NCBI RefSeq assembly: GCF_031119335.1
Contig: NZ_JAVHXT010000005.1
Location: 186,001-250,000, forward strand
Source of the DNA: Pedobacter sp.
Lineage (GTDB): Bacteria > Bacteroidota > Bacteroidia > Sphingobacteriales > Sphingobacteriaceae
Direction of reading: 5' to 3'
DNA length: 64,000 bases
A program made the translations under genes and the position numbers. Shown here in pieces: positions 51,248-59,674 of this stretch (position 1 is the first letter of the stretch; each line of letters begins with the position of its first letter). The notes beneath the pieces are model-generated. The model did no database searches. It was given only the letters and a program-made list of their open reading frames with translations, and was not told the DNA's origin.

Positions 51248-51556
51248 ATTTTTAGATTTGAGTCCCGATAATTATCGGGATGAGATTTGAGGCATGATGC
51301 TCAAACCCCAACCTTATACTTTAAACCATTTTCGAGCCGCAAAGTTAGGCAAAAACGCCGATATTTTTTAGAAAAGCAGAGCTTGCGTAAGGCACTCCCG
51401 ATAGCCGGGCTTTACGCTACAATTCCCGATGAAACCTGTGCAACAAGCAAGCATGCCAATAAAAGATAAGAACAGATGCTTAAATCGGGATATTTCCGCT
51501 GCAATCCCGTTTATTGCCGAAAGGCACTTCAAATCGGCAAATATTTAAGTGTGCTG
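51248..51556. other. Gene-free stretch with small palindromes
   Basis: About 310 bases between two minus-strand genes. It contains TCCCGATAATTATCGGGA (51263-51280) and several CCCGAT fragments. No ORF with protein-like content is seen. Confidence 0.5.
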
Positions 51557-52534
51557 CTAAACCTCCGTTGACGTTCTAGCAAATTTGTTCCGGTACTCTA
51601 TTGGGGTAAGACCTGTAATCTTCTTGAAGATATCTCGAAACGCCTTCGTATCCGTATATCCTACATTAAACATAATTTCCGATACATTTTTTCTAGAAGC
51701 TTCGAACGAAAGCTTGGCCGCCTCTATCCTTACTCTTTGTATATATTCTATAGGTGTATTGTTGGTAGCTGTTTTAAATCGTCTTTCAAAAGTTCTACGA
51801 CCGGCATTAATTAAACTAGCTAATGTTTCTATCGTAATTTTATCATCATAGTGTTTTTCTATATAATCCTGTACCTTTTGAATATCCGCATCATTATGGT
51901 TCCTTTGACCTCTAAATATGGCAAATTGAGATTGGCTATCCCTACCAATATCTAAGGCAAAATATTTCGCAATCATAACCGCTATTTCTCTATCAGCAAA
52001 TTTCTCAATCAGATATAAAACTAAATTCCACAAGCTACTTGCGCCCCCACTGCTGTAAATATTATCATATTCGGTAATAATTGCTCCATCTTCTACTTCC
52101 ACATTTGGGTAGCGTTCTCTAAACTCGCTAATATGGGCCCAATGCGTAGAGCATTTCTTTCCATCCAATAATCCCGTTTCGGCTAACAAAAACGCTCCTA
52201 TACACAAACTGGCTAAGCTCGATCCATTTTCATGTAGTTTTTTGAAATATGGAATTGCTTCAGCATTGGCGACAATGCCGTTAGTGGTACTGCCAAACGT
52301 GGGAGGTATAAAAAGTAGATCTGTTTTGCTTACATCTTTTAATAACCTATTAGTTTTTATGGTGTATTCGCCATTGTTAGCCGGCACATATTCATTTAAG
52401 CCAACATACTCCACATCGAAAATTGGTTGCCTGCCAAATGCTGACAAAAATTCATTTGCTGTATGGAAACTCCTAAATGGCGGCGTAATAGCCTCAATTA
52501 CGCCGTGCTCAGGTACAAAGACTGAAATTTTCAT
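51557..52534 (-). CDS. GlxA family transcriptional regulator (DJ-1/PfpI + AraC)
   Basis: A 325-residue fusion of an N-terminal DJ-1/PfpI sensor ('DLLFIPPTFG', 'LCIGAFLLAETGLLDGKKCSTHWAH' with the nucleophile-elbow Cys) and a C-terminal AraC DNA-binding domain ('TIETLASLINAGRRTFERRFKTATNNTPIEYIQ' and 'EIMFNVGYTDTKAFRDIFKKITGLTPIEYR'). The start at 52534 (MKISVFVPEHG) suits the fold; ATGs at 52552 and 52576 would lengthen it. It diverges from the SRPBCC cluster at 52674, which it may control. Confidence 0.93.
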   Translation of the reverse strand: MKISVFVPEHGVIEAITPPFRSFHTANEFLSAFGRQPIFDVEYVGLNEYVPANNGEYTIKTNRLLKDVSKTDLLFIPPTFGSTTNGIVANAEAIPYFKKLHENGSSLASLCIGAFLLAETGLLDGKKCSTHWAHISEFRERYPNVEVEDGAIITEYDNIYSSGGASSLWNLVLYLIEKFADREIAVMIAKYFALDIGRDSQSQFAIFRGQRNHNDADIQKVQDYIEKHYDDKITIETLASLINAGRRTFERRFKTATNNTPIEYIQRVRIEAAKLSFEASRKNVSEIMFNVGYTDTKAFRDIFKKITGLTPIEYRNKFARTSTEV

Positions 52535-52630
52535 ATCAAATTCATTTGCCATAAAGCTAGGAAATTGTTTTGTCATAATTCGCCCTTAACGTTGTCGCTT
52601 TTACAACCGCTATGATTTTTCCTTTCGCTA

Positions 52631-52638
52631 TAACTTTG
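52631..52638 (+). promoter_or_regulatory. Possible -7 box for the SRPBCC cluster
   Basis: TAACTTTG fits TAnnTTTG, 36 bases before the ATG at 52674 in the divergent gap. The -33 box is not evident. Confidence 0.4.
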
Positions 52639-52673
52639 GATAGTTAAATGATTGTAATCTAAAACCAATAACA

Positions 52674-53096
52674 ATGTCACAAAAAACAAGAATTACGGTA
52701 GAAGCGACAGCGAATGCATCTGTTGCGAAAGTTTGGAAAGCGTGGAATACCCCCGCTGATATTATGCAATGGAATACACCAGATCCGAGCTGGCATACAC
52801 CAAGCAGTGAAAACGATTTGAAGGTAGGCGGTAAATTTAAAAACAGAATGGAAGCTAAGGATGGCAGCTTTGGATTCGATTTTGAGGGCATTTACAATAC
52901 TGTAGAGCCATATAAAGAAATCACTTATACTATGGCGGATGGAAGGAGCGCTACTACCATATTTACAGCACAGGATGATAAAACGATTATAGAAACTACT
53001 TTCGATCCTGAAAATGAGAATGATCCTGAATTTCAAAAACAAGGATGGCAAGCTATACTAAATAACTTTGTAAAATATGTTGAAACAAATAATTAA
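52674..53096 (+). CDS. SRPBCC (AHSA1-like) protein
   Basis: A 140-residue helix-grip (START-like) protein of the AHSA1/DUF1428 type. Recognisable parts: 'TVEATANASVAKVWKAWNTPADIMQW', 'DLKVGGKFKNRMEAKDGSFGFDFEGIY', and the C-terminal 'FQKQGWQAILNNFVKYVE'. These proteins bind small hydrophobic ligands or act on organic-pollutant-like substrates; the ligand is not known. First gene of a plus-strand set with DoxX, another SRPBCC and a VOC protein, divergent from the GlxA regulator. Confidence 0.92.
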   Translation: MSQKTRITVEATANASVAKVWKAWNTPADIMQWNTPDPSWHTPSSENDLKVGGKFKNRMEAKDGSFGFDFEGIYNTVEPYKEITYTMADGRSATTIFTAQDDKTIIETTFDPENENDPEFQKQGWQAILNNFVKYVETNN

Positions 53097-53117
53097 TCAT
53101 CAAATAATTTTAATAAA

Positions 53118-53489
53118 ATGAAGAAGAATAAAATAATTTTTTGGGTGGTAACTTCCATCCTCGTCCTTTGGGAGGGTGTTATGCCGTTAGGCACTTTACT
53201 TTTTACTCCAGAATACGTAAATATGGGCACCAAGCCTTTAGGTTATCCCGATTATTTCGCCTATACGCTTATCATCTGTAAAGTGCTTGGTGTTATTGCT
53301 ATATCTTTCCCTAAAACACCCGCTAGAGTAAAAGAATGGGCATATGCAGGTTTAGCATTTAGTTTAATTTTCGCTTTTATTAGCCACGCTTGTGTGGATA
53401 AGAACATAGGTTTTATGCTTATGCCACTGGTTGTGTTAGCACTCTTAATTATATCTTACGTTTATCATCATAAAATACAGCGCAAGTAA
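53118..53489 (+). CDS. DoxX family membrane protein
   Basis: A 123-residue inner-membrane protein with four hydrophobic helices ('IIFWVVTSILVLWEGVMPLGTLLF', 'DYFAYTLIICKVLGVIAISFP', 'WAYAGLAFSLIFAFISHACV', 'FMLMPLVVLALLIISYVYHH'). Pattern and length match the DoxX-like group. Such proteins associate with quinone or redox stress functions in some bacteria. It lies 21 bases after the first SRPBCC gene and 30 bases before the second, so the genes are probably co-transcribed. Confidence 0.88.
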   Translation: MKKNKIIFWVVTSILVLWEGVMPLGTLLFTPEYVNMGTKPLGYPDYFAYTLIICKVLGVIAISFPKTPARVKEWAYAGLAFSLIFAFISHACVDKNIGFMLMPLVVLALLIISYVYHHKIQRK

Positions 53490-53519
53490 AATCTATTTAT
53501 CAATTAAATTTTAAATAAA

Positions 53520-53966
53520 ATGGCAAACTCAGTTTCTTTACATAGAGTAGTTAAGGCAAGTCCAGAAAAAGTTTTTAGGGCATTTTCAGATCCTATTGCA
53601 CATGCTACCTGGTTACCACCCTACGGTTTTGTATGTACCGTGCAACAAATGGATTTTAAAGTTGGCGGTCAATTTAAGATGACTTTCATCAACTTTAGCA
53701 CCAGCAACGGACATTCTTTTGGCGGAGAATATCTGGAAATTAAAACCAATGAATTGATTAAGTACAGTGATAGATTTGACGATCCTAATTTACCAGGAGA
53801 AATAACTACTACAGTTTGGCTTAAAAAAGTGATAGCAGGCACCGAACTTAAAGTAATACAGGAAGGAATTCCAGAAGTTATTCCGGCTGAAATGTGCTAT
53901 TTGGGTTGGCAAGAATCGCTTGAAAAATTGATGAAATTGGTAGAACCTGAAATTCCAGATGCCTAA
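53520..53966 (+). CDS. SRPBCC family protein
   Basis: A 148-residue AHSA1-like protein, paralogous in fold to the gene at 52674. 'SLHRVVKASPEKVFRAFSDPIAHATWLPPYGF', 'VGGQFKMTFINFSTSNGHSFGGEYLEI' and 'CYLGWQESLEKLMKLVEPEIPD' give the complete helix-grip fold. Third gene of the cluster, followed by the VOC gene after 11 bases. Substrate unknown; toxin or xenobiotic response is a plausible but unproved theme for the set. Confidence 0.92.
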   Translation: MANSVSLHRVVKASPEKVFRAFSDPIAHATWLPPYGFVCTVQQMDFKVGGQFKMTFINFSTSNGHSFGGEYLEIKTNELIKYSDRFDDPNLPGEITTTVWLKKVIAGTELKVIQEGIPEVIPAEMCYLGWQESLEKLMKLVEPEIPDA

Positions 53967-53977
53967 TTAAACCATTT

Positions 53978-54379
53978 ATGACCGAACATTCTCATGAAAA
54001 GCTAATTAGTGCTATTTTCATCACATTTTCGGGAAATTGTAAACAGGCGCTCAAATTTTACCAAACCTGTTTTGGAGGCCTGTTACAATTTGACCTTTTT
54101 GAAAAAGAATTAAAAGGATATTCTGGAACTCCCGTGGTAAGTGGCTATTTAGTTTCAGACAAAGTAGTCATTCGTGGATCCGATTTGGTTCATAATGAGG
54201 GAAGAAAACTTGGCAATTATATAGCAGTCTATTTACATTGTAAGAATTTTCATGACAGGGATGAACTAGTTCAAAAATTGGAGGTAGGTAAAGCACAGCG
54301 TTTTATTAAGCAGAATGAAGAACCGAAGCTCATTGAAATTACCGATGCTTTTGGGGTAAGATGGGTATTAGGAGTTTAA
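53978..54379 (+). CDS. VOC family protein (PhnB/3-demethylubiquinone-like)
   Basis: A 133-residue vicinal-oxygen-chelate protein. 'AIFITFSGNCKQALKFYQTCFGGLLQFDLF' opens the first beta-alpha-beta unit, and 'EITDAFGVRWVLGV' ends the second, as in PhnB-like proteins. Metal ligands are not obvious beyond this. Last gene of the plus-strand cluster, converging on ypdA. It is probably translated together with the SRPBCC gene just upstream. Confidence 0.88.
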   Translation: MTEHSHEKLISAIFITFSGNCKQALKFYQTCFGGLLQFDLFEKELKGYSGTPVVSGYLVSDKVVIRGSDLVHNEGRKLGNYIAVYLHCKNFHDRDELVQKLEVGKAQRFIKQNEEPKLIEITDAFGVRWVLGV

Positions 54380-54405
54380 TGGTCAAATTATATCCATTTC
54401 AAAAA

Positions 54406-55410
54406 TCAGCTTTTACCTACAATATTTTTCATAATCTGCTCTGCATGCACACGAGAGTTTTCGATGAACCATTTGTGCGTATCCATGCCGCCGCACACTA
54501 CGCCTGCTAAGTATAAACCTTGTACGTTGCTTTCCATCGTTGCTGGATTGTAATTAGGCACCTTATTTTCATCCAAAGTAACACCTAACTTCTCTAAAAA
54601 CTCGAAGTTGGGTTGATATCCCGTCATCGCAGCAACGAAATCATTCTCAATTTCAACTTCACCTTCTGGCGTAGTAATGATTACTGAATGTTCTTTAATC
54701 TCTTTTAAGTTACTTTCGAAATAAGCTTTAATGGAACCTTCCTTAATCCGATTTTCGATATCGGGACGAACCCAGTATTTTACATTTGGTCCCATTTCAC
54801 TCCCACGGATGACCATAGTTACTTCGGCGCCTTTTCTATACGTTTCCAGCGCAACATCTACAGATGAATTGTTAGCACCAACCACTAAAACTTTGCTAAA
54901 CGCATAATAGTGTGGGTCTTTGTAATAATGAACAACTTTTGGTAAATCTTCACCTGGAATATTCATCAAATTTGGCACATCGTAAAAACCTGTGGCAACA
55001 ATTACATTCTCAGCTTCGTAATTGGCTTTAGAAGTCGCTACTTGGAATAAACCACTTTCTTGTTTTTTACAATTCAACACTTCCTCAAACAACCGTACAT
55101 TGAGCTGAAATTTCTCTGTAACCCGACGATAATACTCTAATGCTTCGTTACGATTAGGTTTAGTACTGATACTCATGAAAGGCACTCCTCCTATTTCCAA
55201 ACGTTCGGAAGTGGAGAAGAAAGTCATGAAAGCGGGGTAATTATAAAGGCTGTTTACTAATGTTCCTTTATCAATAATGACATAGCTTTTGCCTGCTTTT
55301 TGCGCTTCGATACCACAGGCTAAACCTATGGGTCCAGCTCCGATAATTAAGACATCGAAATGTTGGTTTTCTGTTGTTGCCAAGAAAATACTTTTTCTAA
55401 AACCTTTCAT
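54406..55410 (-). CDS. ypdA: YpdA-family flavin disulfide reductase
   Basis: A 334-residue FAD/NADPH oxidoreductase. The FAD loop 'VLIIGAGPIGLACGIEAQKAG' and the NAD(P)H loop 'VLVVGANNSSVDVALETYRKG' are both present, and 'CGIEAQK' lacks a CxxC redox pair, as in YpdA (bacillithiol disulfide reductase). Bacteroidota often keep this gene; some species make bacillithiol. No bshA-C genes are in the window. It follows der on the same strand with a 41-base gap. Confidence 0.88.
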   Translation of the reverse strand: MKGFRKSIFLATTENQHFDVLIIGAGPIGLACGIEAQKAGKSYVIIDKGTLVNSLYNYPAFMTFFSTSERLEIGGVPFMSISTKPNRNEALEYYRRVTEKFQLNVRLFEEVLNCKKQESGLFQVATSKANYEAENVIVATGFYDVPNLMNIPGEDLPKVVHYYKDPHYYAFSKVLVVGANNSSVDVALETYRKGAEVTMVIRGSEMGPNVKYWVRPDIENRIKEGSIKAYFESNLKEIKEHSVIITTPEGEVEIENDFVAAMTGYQPNFEFLEKLGVTLDENKVPNYNPATMESNVQGLYLAGVVCGGMDTHKWFIENSRVHAEQIMKNIVGKS

Positions 55411-55451
55411 TAGAGATTGCTTCGCCTAACACCCCTTAATGCGGGCAACCG

Positions 55452-56753
55452 CTATTTCTGCCTAAAATAAATTTGAATGGGCACACCCGCAAAATCAAAG
55501 TTTTCGCGGAGTTTATTCTCGATAAAACGCTTATAAGGCTCTTTAATATATTGCGGCAAATTACAGAAGAAAGCAAACATTGGCGCCACTCCGTTAATTT
55601 GGGTGATGTACTTAATTTTAATGAACTTACCTTTGGTTGCTGGGGGTGGAAAAGCCTCGATAATCGGCAATAACACATCGTTAAGTTTAGATGTAGGAAT
55701 TTTTTTACCTCTATTTTTCTGAACCTCAAGGGCAGTCTCTATCGCCTTGAAAATACGTTGTTTGTTCAATACAGAAATGAAAAGAATAGGCACGTCTGTA
55801 AATGGTTGCAGTTTTTGTTTAATCTGCTCTTCAAACGCTTTCATGGTTTTGTCGTTCTTCTCAATCAAATCCCATTTATTTACCAAGATTACGATACCTT
55901 TTTTATTCTTCTCTGCTAAGTGAAAAATATTGATATCCTGCGCTTCAATTCCTTCTTGGGCATCCAACATCAGCATTACTACATCCGAATCTTCTAATGC
56001 CTTAATGGTACGCATTACCGAGTAGAACTCGATGTTTTCCTTTACCTTGGTTTTTTTACGTAAACCGGCGGTATCGATAAACATAAATTCGTGACCGTAT
56101 TGGTTGTAATGGATATGGATAGAATCTCTTGTGGTACCTGCAATTGGTGTTACAATATTTCGGTCTTTGCCAATTAAAGCATTAATTAAAGACGATTTAC
56201 CCACATTTGGTCTACCTACAATGGTAATTTTAGGCAAGGTATTTTCTTCTTCAACAACATCTTCAAAGTGCTTCACTACTTCGTCTAACAAATCTCCAGT
56301 TCCAGAGCCAGTCATAGAAGAGATCGTATAGATTTCGCCCAAACCGAAGCTGTAAAAAATAGAAGCCTCATTTTCTAATGCAGTATTATCAACCTTGTTT
56401 ACGACTACAAAAACAGGCTTTTTACCTTTACGCAGTAAATCTGCAATGTCATCATCCAGATCGGTAATACCGGTGGTCACATCTACCATGAATACAATTA
56501 CCGTAGCTTCTTCTATGGCAATTACCACTTGCTCGCGAATGGCAACTTCAAATAAATCTTCTGAATTTGCAACGTAACCGCCTGTATCAATTACTGTGAA
56601 CTCTTTGTCGGTCCACTCGGCTTTGCCGTAATGTCTGTCTCTGGTTACGCCACTAAAATCATCAACAATAGCCTTACGACTTTCGGTTAAGCGGTTAAAA
56701 AGTGTTGATTTGCCTACGTTTGGTCTACCTACTATGGCTATAATATTACTCAT
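55452..56753 (-). CDS. der: Ribosome biogenesis GTPase Der
   Basis: A 433-residue essential GTPase with two tandem G domains: '[14 protein letters not shown]' with 'DTGG' and 'NKVD', then '[14 protein letters not shown]' with '[11 protein letters not shown]' and 'NKWD'. The C-terminal KH-like domain ('[24 protein letters not shown]') binds rRNA. Der matures the 50S subunit. It lies 174 bases downstream of era on the same strand, so two ribosome-assembly GTPases sit together. Length is normal. Confidence 0.98.
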   Translation of the reverse strand: MSNIIAIVGRPNVGKSTLFNRLTESRKAIVDDFSGVTRDRHYGKAEWTDKEFTVIDTGGYVANSEDLFEVAIREQVVIAIEEATVIVFMVDVTTGITDLDDDIADLLRKGKKPVFVVVNKVDNTALENEASIFYSFGLGEIYTISSMTGSGTGDLLDEVVKHFEDVVEEENTLPKITIVGRPNVGKSSLINALIGKDRNIVTPIAGTTRDSIHIHYNQYGHEFMFIDTAGLRKKTKVKENIEFYSVMRTIKALEDSDVVMLMLDAQEGIEAQDINIFHLAEKNKKGIVILVNKWDLIEKNDKTMKAFEEQIKQKLQPFTDVPILFISVLNKQRIFKAIETALEVQKNRGKKIPTSKLNDVLLPIIEAFPPPATKGKFIKIKYITQINGVAPMFAFFCNLPQYIKEPYKRFIENKLRENFDFAGVPIQIYFRQK

Positions 56754-56927
56754 TTGAATTACGATTTTTGAATTACGGTTTTAGATTTGATGGCCATTGC
56801 CTAAAAAAGATAAAACCGTAAATAGGTGCAACACCCGTATTTGGGTTTGAACTCGCAAAGGTACGCTTTATTTTTTGATTAAAGGGCAATGTACTAGATA
56901 AGTGTACATCAATTCTTTAGCAACTAC

Positions 56928-57806
56928 TTACCCCTCGTAACCGAAGTTCTTCAGATAATTTTTCTTGCTTCTCCAATCTGGAATTACTTTCACGAAAGTT
57001 TCTAGAAACACTTTGCCATCAATAAATTTTTCGATGTCTTTACGGGCTTCCATTCCCACTTTCTTTAAACTTGCGCCGCCTTTCCCTATCAGGATATTTT
57101 TTTGAGAGTCGCGTTCAACAATAATTTCCGCACTTATCCTAGTAATGTTATCTTCTTCCTTAAAAGCGGTAATGATCACTTCGGTACTGTAAGGAATTTC
57201 TTTCTGATAATTATTAAAGATTTTCTCACGAATAATTTCTGACGCAAAGAAACGAACATGCCTATCGGTTAAATCTTCTTTATCATAATAAGCTGGATGC
57301 TCTGGAATAACATCTAAAATTAAAGGCAGTAAACCTGCCAAGTTATAACCGTGCAATGCAGAAATAGCAAAAACCTGCATTGGATTTAATTTCTCTTGCC
57401 AATATTTTGTCTTTTCCAATACCTCTTCCTGCTTGGCATTATCTACTTTATTAATTAGAACTATAACGGGAATTTTAGTGTTCACTATTTTCTCTAGCAC
57501 ATCATTTTCATCGTGGCGCTCATGTATATCTGTTACAAAAAAGATCAAATCTGCATCTTGCAAAGCTCCACCTACTGCAGTCATCATGGAATCTTGCAAA
57601 CCATATTTAGGCTTAATTACCCCTGGCGTATCAGAAAATACAATCTGAAAATCTTCTTCGTTTACAATGCCTAATATGCGATGGCGGGTAGTCTGTGCCT
57701 TTGGAGTAATGATAGAGAGCTTCTCGCCCACCAATGCATTCATCAATGTAGACTTGCCTACATTAGGCTTTCCAATAATACTAACGAAACCTGCTTTATG
57801 TGCCAT
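56928..57806 (-). CDS. era: GTPase Era
   Basis: A 292-residue GTPase that binds 16S rRNA and is needed for 30S maturation. The G domain has '[16 protein letters not shown]', 'SDTPGVI', 'NKVD'. The C-terminal KH domain shows 'ERDSQKNILIGKGGASLKKVGMEARKDIEKF' with the GxxG loop. The ATG at 57806 (MAHKAGF) starts the usual Era N-terminus; the longer upstream frame is intergenic. A tRNA promoter fires in the opposite direction from just upstream. Confidence 0.98.
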   Translation of the reverse strand: MAHKAGFVSIIGKPNVGKSTLMNALVGEKLSIITPKAQTTRHRILGIVNEEDFQIVFSDTPGVIKPKYGLQDSMMTAVGGALQDADLIFFVTDIHERHDENDVLEKIVNTKIPVIVLINKVDNAKQEEVLEKTKYWQEKLNPMQVFAISALHGYNLAGLLPLILDVIPEHPAYYDKEDLTDRHVRFFASEIIREKIFNNYQKEIPYSTEVIITAFKEEDNITRISAEIIVERDSQKNILIGKGGASLKKVGMEARKDIEKFIDGKVFLETFVKVIPDWRSKKNYLKNFGYEG

Positions 57807-57826
57807 AAAATATTTTTTAAAAAAAA

Positions 57827-57858
57827 TTTGCGTTACAAAGAAACGAATTATATCTTTG
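57827..57858 (+). promoter_or_regulatory. Promoter of the tRNA-fMet/Glu pair
   Basis: TTTG at 57827-57830, 20 bases, then TATCTTTG at 57851-57858: a textbook Bacteroidota promoter, 60 bases before the first tRNA. It sets the consensus used elsewhere in this annotation. Confidence 0.85.
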
Positions 57859-57918
57859 CATTCCAATTCGGAAACAACCTGTGTTTGGATTAAGCAGGAA
57901 AAATTGAATTGTTTAGAG

Positions 57919-57991
57919 TGCGGGGTGGAGCAGTTGGCAGCTCGTCGGGCTCATAACCCGAAGGTCGCACGTTCGAGTCGTGTCCCCGCTA
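57919..57991 (+). tRNA. Initiator tRNA-fMet (CAT)
   Basis: Cloverleaf from TGCGGGG; anticodon arm CGGGCTCATAACCCG with the GGG/CCC pairs typical of initiators; T arm GCACG-TTCGAGT-CGTGT. The first acceptor pair is mismatched (T1/T72), as in initiators. No CCA is encoded. Confidence 0.95.
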
Positions 57992-58023
57992 CCCAAGTAG
58001 ACCTACAATAGTAGGTTGAAAAT

Positions 58024-58095
58024 GGTCCATTCGTCTAGGGGTGAGGACGCCAGATTTTCATTCTGGAAACAGGGGTTCGATTCCCCTATGGACTA
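58024..58095 (+). tRNA. tRNA-Glu (TTC)
   Basis: Acceptor GGTCCAT/ATGGACT, D arm TCGTCTAGGGGTGAGGAC, anticodon loop with TTC (CCAGATTTTCATTCTGG), T arm AGGGG-TTCGATT-CCCCT. It lies 32 bases after tRNA-fMet in the same transcript. Confidence 0.97.
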
Positions 58096-58097
58096 CA

Positions 58098-58130
58098 AAT
58101 CCCACTTTACGAAAGTAGAGTGGGATTTTT
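58098..58130 (+). terminator. Terminator after the tRNA pair
   Basis: AATCCCACTTTAC / GTAGAGTGGGATT stem (one wobble) with a GAAA loop and a run of T. It starts 2 bases after tRNA-Glu. Confidence 0.9.
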
Positions 58131-58395
58131 TATTTTATACAGTTTCACTAATCCTGCAAACCCTTCCAATAAAATATACGGCTAACCGTTTCAAAAGACA
58201 AATTTTCTTGGGGATATAAGAAACTTTTTACTTGTCAGCCTGAGCCTGTTAAAGGCTACTTGATGAAGAATATTTCTAATACTTGTCACGAAATCTCGGG
58301 AAGCTCAACATAACACCGTATTTTCTGCAAAAAAAATTAAACAGCTTCTTAAATGGCAAATATCTTTGTTGAATTAGGTGCTGATAAAGCAACGA

Positions 58396-58824
58396 TTAGT
58401 TTTTATTCAGCGAAATTGTTGCAACAAAGCTTATTGCCGCAAAAGACAAAAAGATGATTGTTGTGATCAATGTGCTTACGGCTAAATTTGGTCGGAATAG
58501 CATAAACAAACTAAATGCAATCATGATTAATAAGCTAATAATTGGGAATGTTTTTGAATTTAGTCTTTCGTTTATCCCTTTAGACATCAAATAATATACC
58601 GACCATATCAACGCACCTACAATAATGATGTCTGTTGCAATTTGTAAGAATATTGGCATATTAAGGCCAAGAATTCCAAGTTGCCCCTCTATAATGGCTA
58701 ACAGATAAAAAGGAATAGCTATAAAATTAAACACGCTAATTTTATCACCATGATGGTATATCAATAAAAACGATATTGCCGTTAAAAGATAAAGCAGAGG
58801 CAACTTTTTTGAACTTCTAATCAT
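58396..58824 (-). CDS. Small membrane protein of unknown function
   Basis: A 142-residue protein with about five hydrophobic helices ('LPLLYLLTAISFLLIYHHG', 'FNFIAIPFYLLAIIEGQ', 'MPIFLQIATDIIIVGALIWSVYYLM', 'FPIISLLIMIAFSLFMLF', 'TLITTIIFLSFAAISFVATISL'). No motif that I recognise. It stands alone between the tRNA terminator and the sigma-factor gene. Composition is like nearby genes. Could be a small transport or regulatory membrane protein. Confidence 0.75.
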   Translation of the reverse strand: MIRSSKKLPLLYLLTAISFLLIYHHGDKISVFNFIAIPFYLLAIIEGQLGILGLNMPIFLQIATDIIIVGALIWSVYYLMSKGINERLNSKTFPIISLLIMIAFSLFMLFRPNLAVSTLITTIIFLSFAAISFVATISLNKN

Positions 58825-58935
58825 ATCATTTTTTTCCTTAGGTCATAAAACCATAATTACCACCTAATGCGGATCCAATCCTAAACAGCCAATCAGTCAC
58901 CACCGATTCTTACCATATAAATAACTGCGCATATT

Positions 58936-58978
58936 TTGTACAATTATAATTATTAACAACCATAAGACATTGTACAAT
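58936..58978 (+). promoter_or_regulatory. Two TTGTACAAT palindromes upstream of the sigma gene
   Basis: TTGTACAAT at 58936-58944 and again at 58970-58978, 34 bases apart (about three helix turns). The word is itself palindromic (TTGTACAA). Likely operators for an unknown regulator; 43 bases before the -7 box. Confidence 0.55.
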
Positions 58979-59020
58979 ATTTATTAAAACCACCAAAAAA
59001 ATAAAAAGGTGGATTTTATA

Positions 59021-59028
59021 TATATTTG
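59021..59028 (+). promoter_or_regulatory. -7 box of the sigma-factor gene
   Basis: TATATTTG matches TAnnTTTG, 13 bases before the start codon. A CCACC/GGTGG hairpin (58991-59012) precedes it, where the -33 box would lie. Confidence 0.5.
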
Positions 59029-59041
59029 TAATTAGGAGATT

Positions 59042-59638
59042 ATGAGGCAATACAAATCACACGCTGATCAAGAGTTGGTGCTGCTAATGCAAAGTGGAGA
59101 CGAACGTGTGTTGCAAGAAATTTACGATAGATATTGGGACAAAATGCTTGCTGTTGCTTACAACCGTGTTGGTAATCAGGAAGAAGCCGAAGAATGTGTA
59201 CAAGATGTGTTTTACAAACTATGGAAATTACGATCAGATTTTTCCCTCTCCAAAAATGATCTTTCGAATTATCTAGCTCGGGCTATAAGAAACCAAGCCT
59301 TTAACATCTTAGAGCGTAGGTATCGCCAACGTTTAAAGAGCGAAAATTATATGCCAGAGACCAATGTAAACCATGTTTCTCCTGAGCATCAACTTATTGT
59401 TCGCGAGTTGCAGCAACGAATAGATACCTCCATTAAATCACTGCCCCCACAATGTCAAATTGTTTTTAAACTGAGCAGACAAGATGGTTTATCTAATAAG
59501 GAAATCGCCCAAAAGCTAAATCTCTCCGAAAACACTATTAAATCACACTTAAAGAAGGCCAACAAGGATATCCAGGGAGATATAGGATTGGTTATCACAT
59601 TAGCTTTTGCGCTATCGGCTACTATAAACGCAAGCTAA
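59042..59638 (+). CDS. ECF RNA polymerase sigma factor
   Basis: A 198-residue sigma-70 of the Bacteroidota ECF type. Region 2 shows 'FYKLWKLRSDFS' after 'EEAEECVQDVF', and region 4 'SLPPQCQIVFKLSRQDGLSNKEIAQKLNLSENTIKSHLKKANKD' has the DNA-binding helix-turn-helix. Such factors normally precede a FecR anti-sigma and a TonB receptor; here the next gene is an ABC permease on the opposite strand, so this is an orphan. The C-terminal 'IGLVITLAFALSATINAS' is unusually hydrophobic. Regulated promoter region upstream. Confidence 0.93.
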   Translation: MRQYKSHADQELVLLMQSGDERVLQEIYDRYWDKMLAVAYNRVGNQEEAEECVQDVFYKLWKLRSDFSLSKNDLSNYLARAIRNQAFNILERRYRQRLKSENYMPETNVNHVSPEHQLIVRELQQRIDTSIKSLPPQCQIVFKLSRQDGLSNKEIAQKLNLSENTIKSHLKKANKDIQGDIGLVITLAFALSATINAS

Positions 59639-59674
59639 TATTGAAGGTTAAGTAATTAAAAGCAGTGTAAAATT

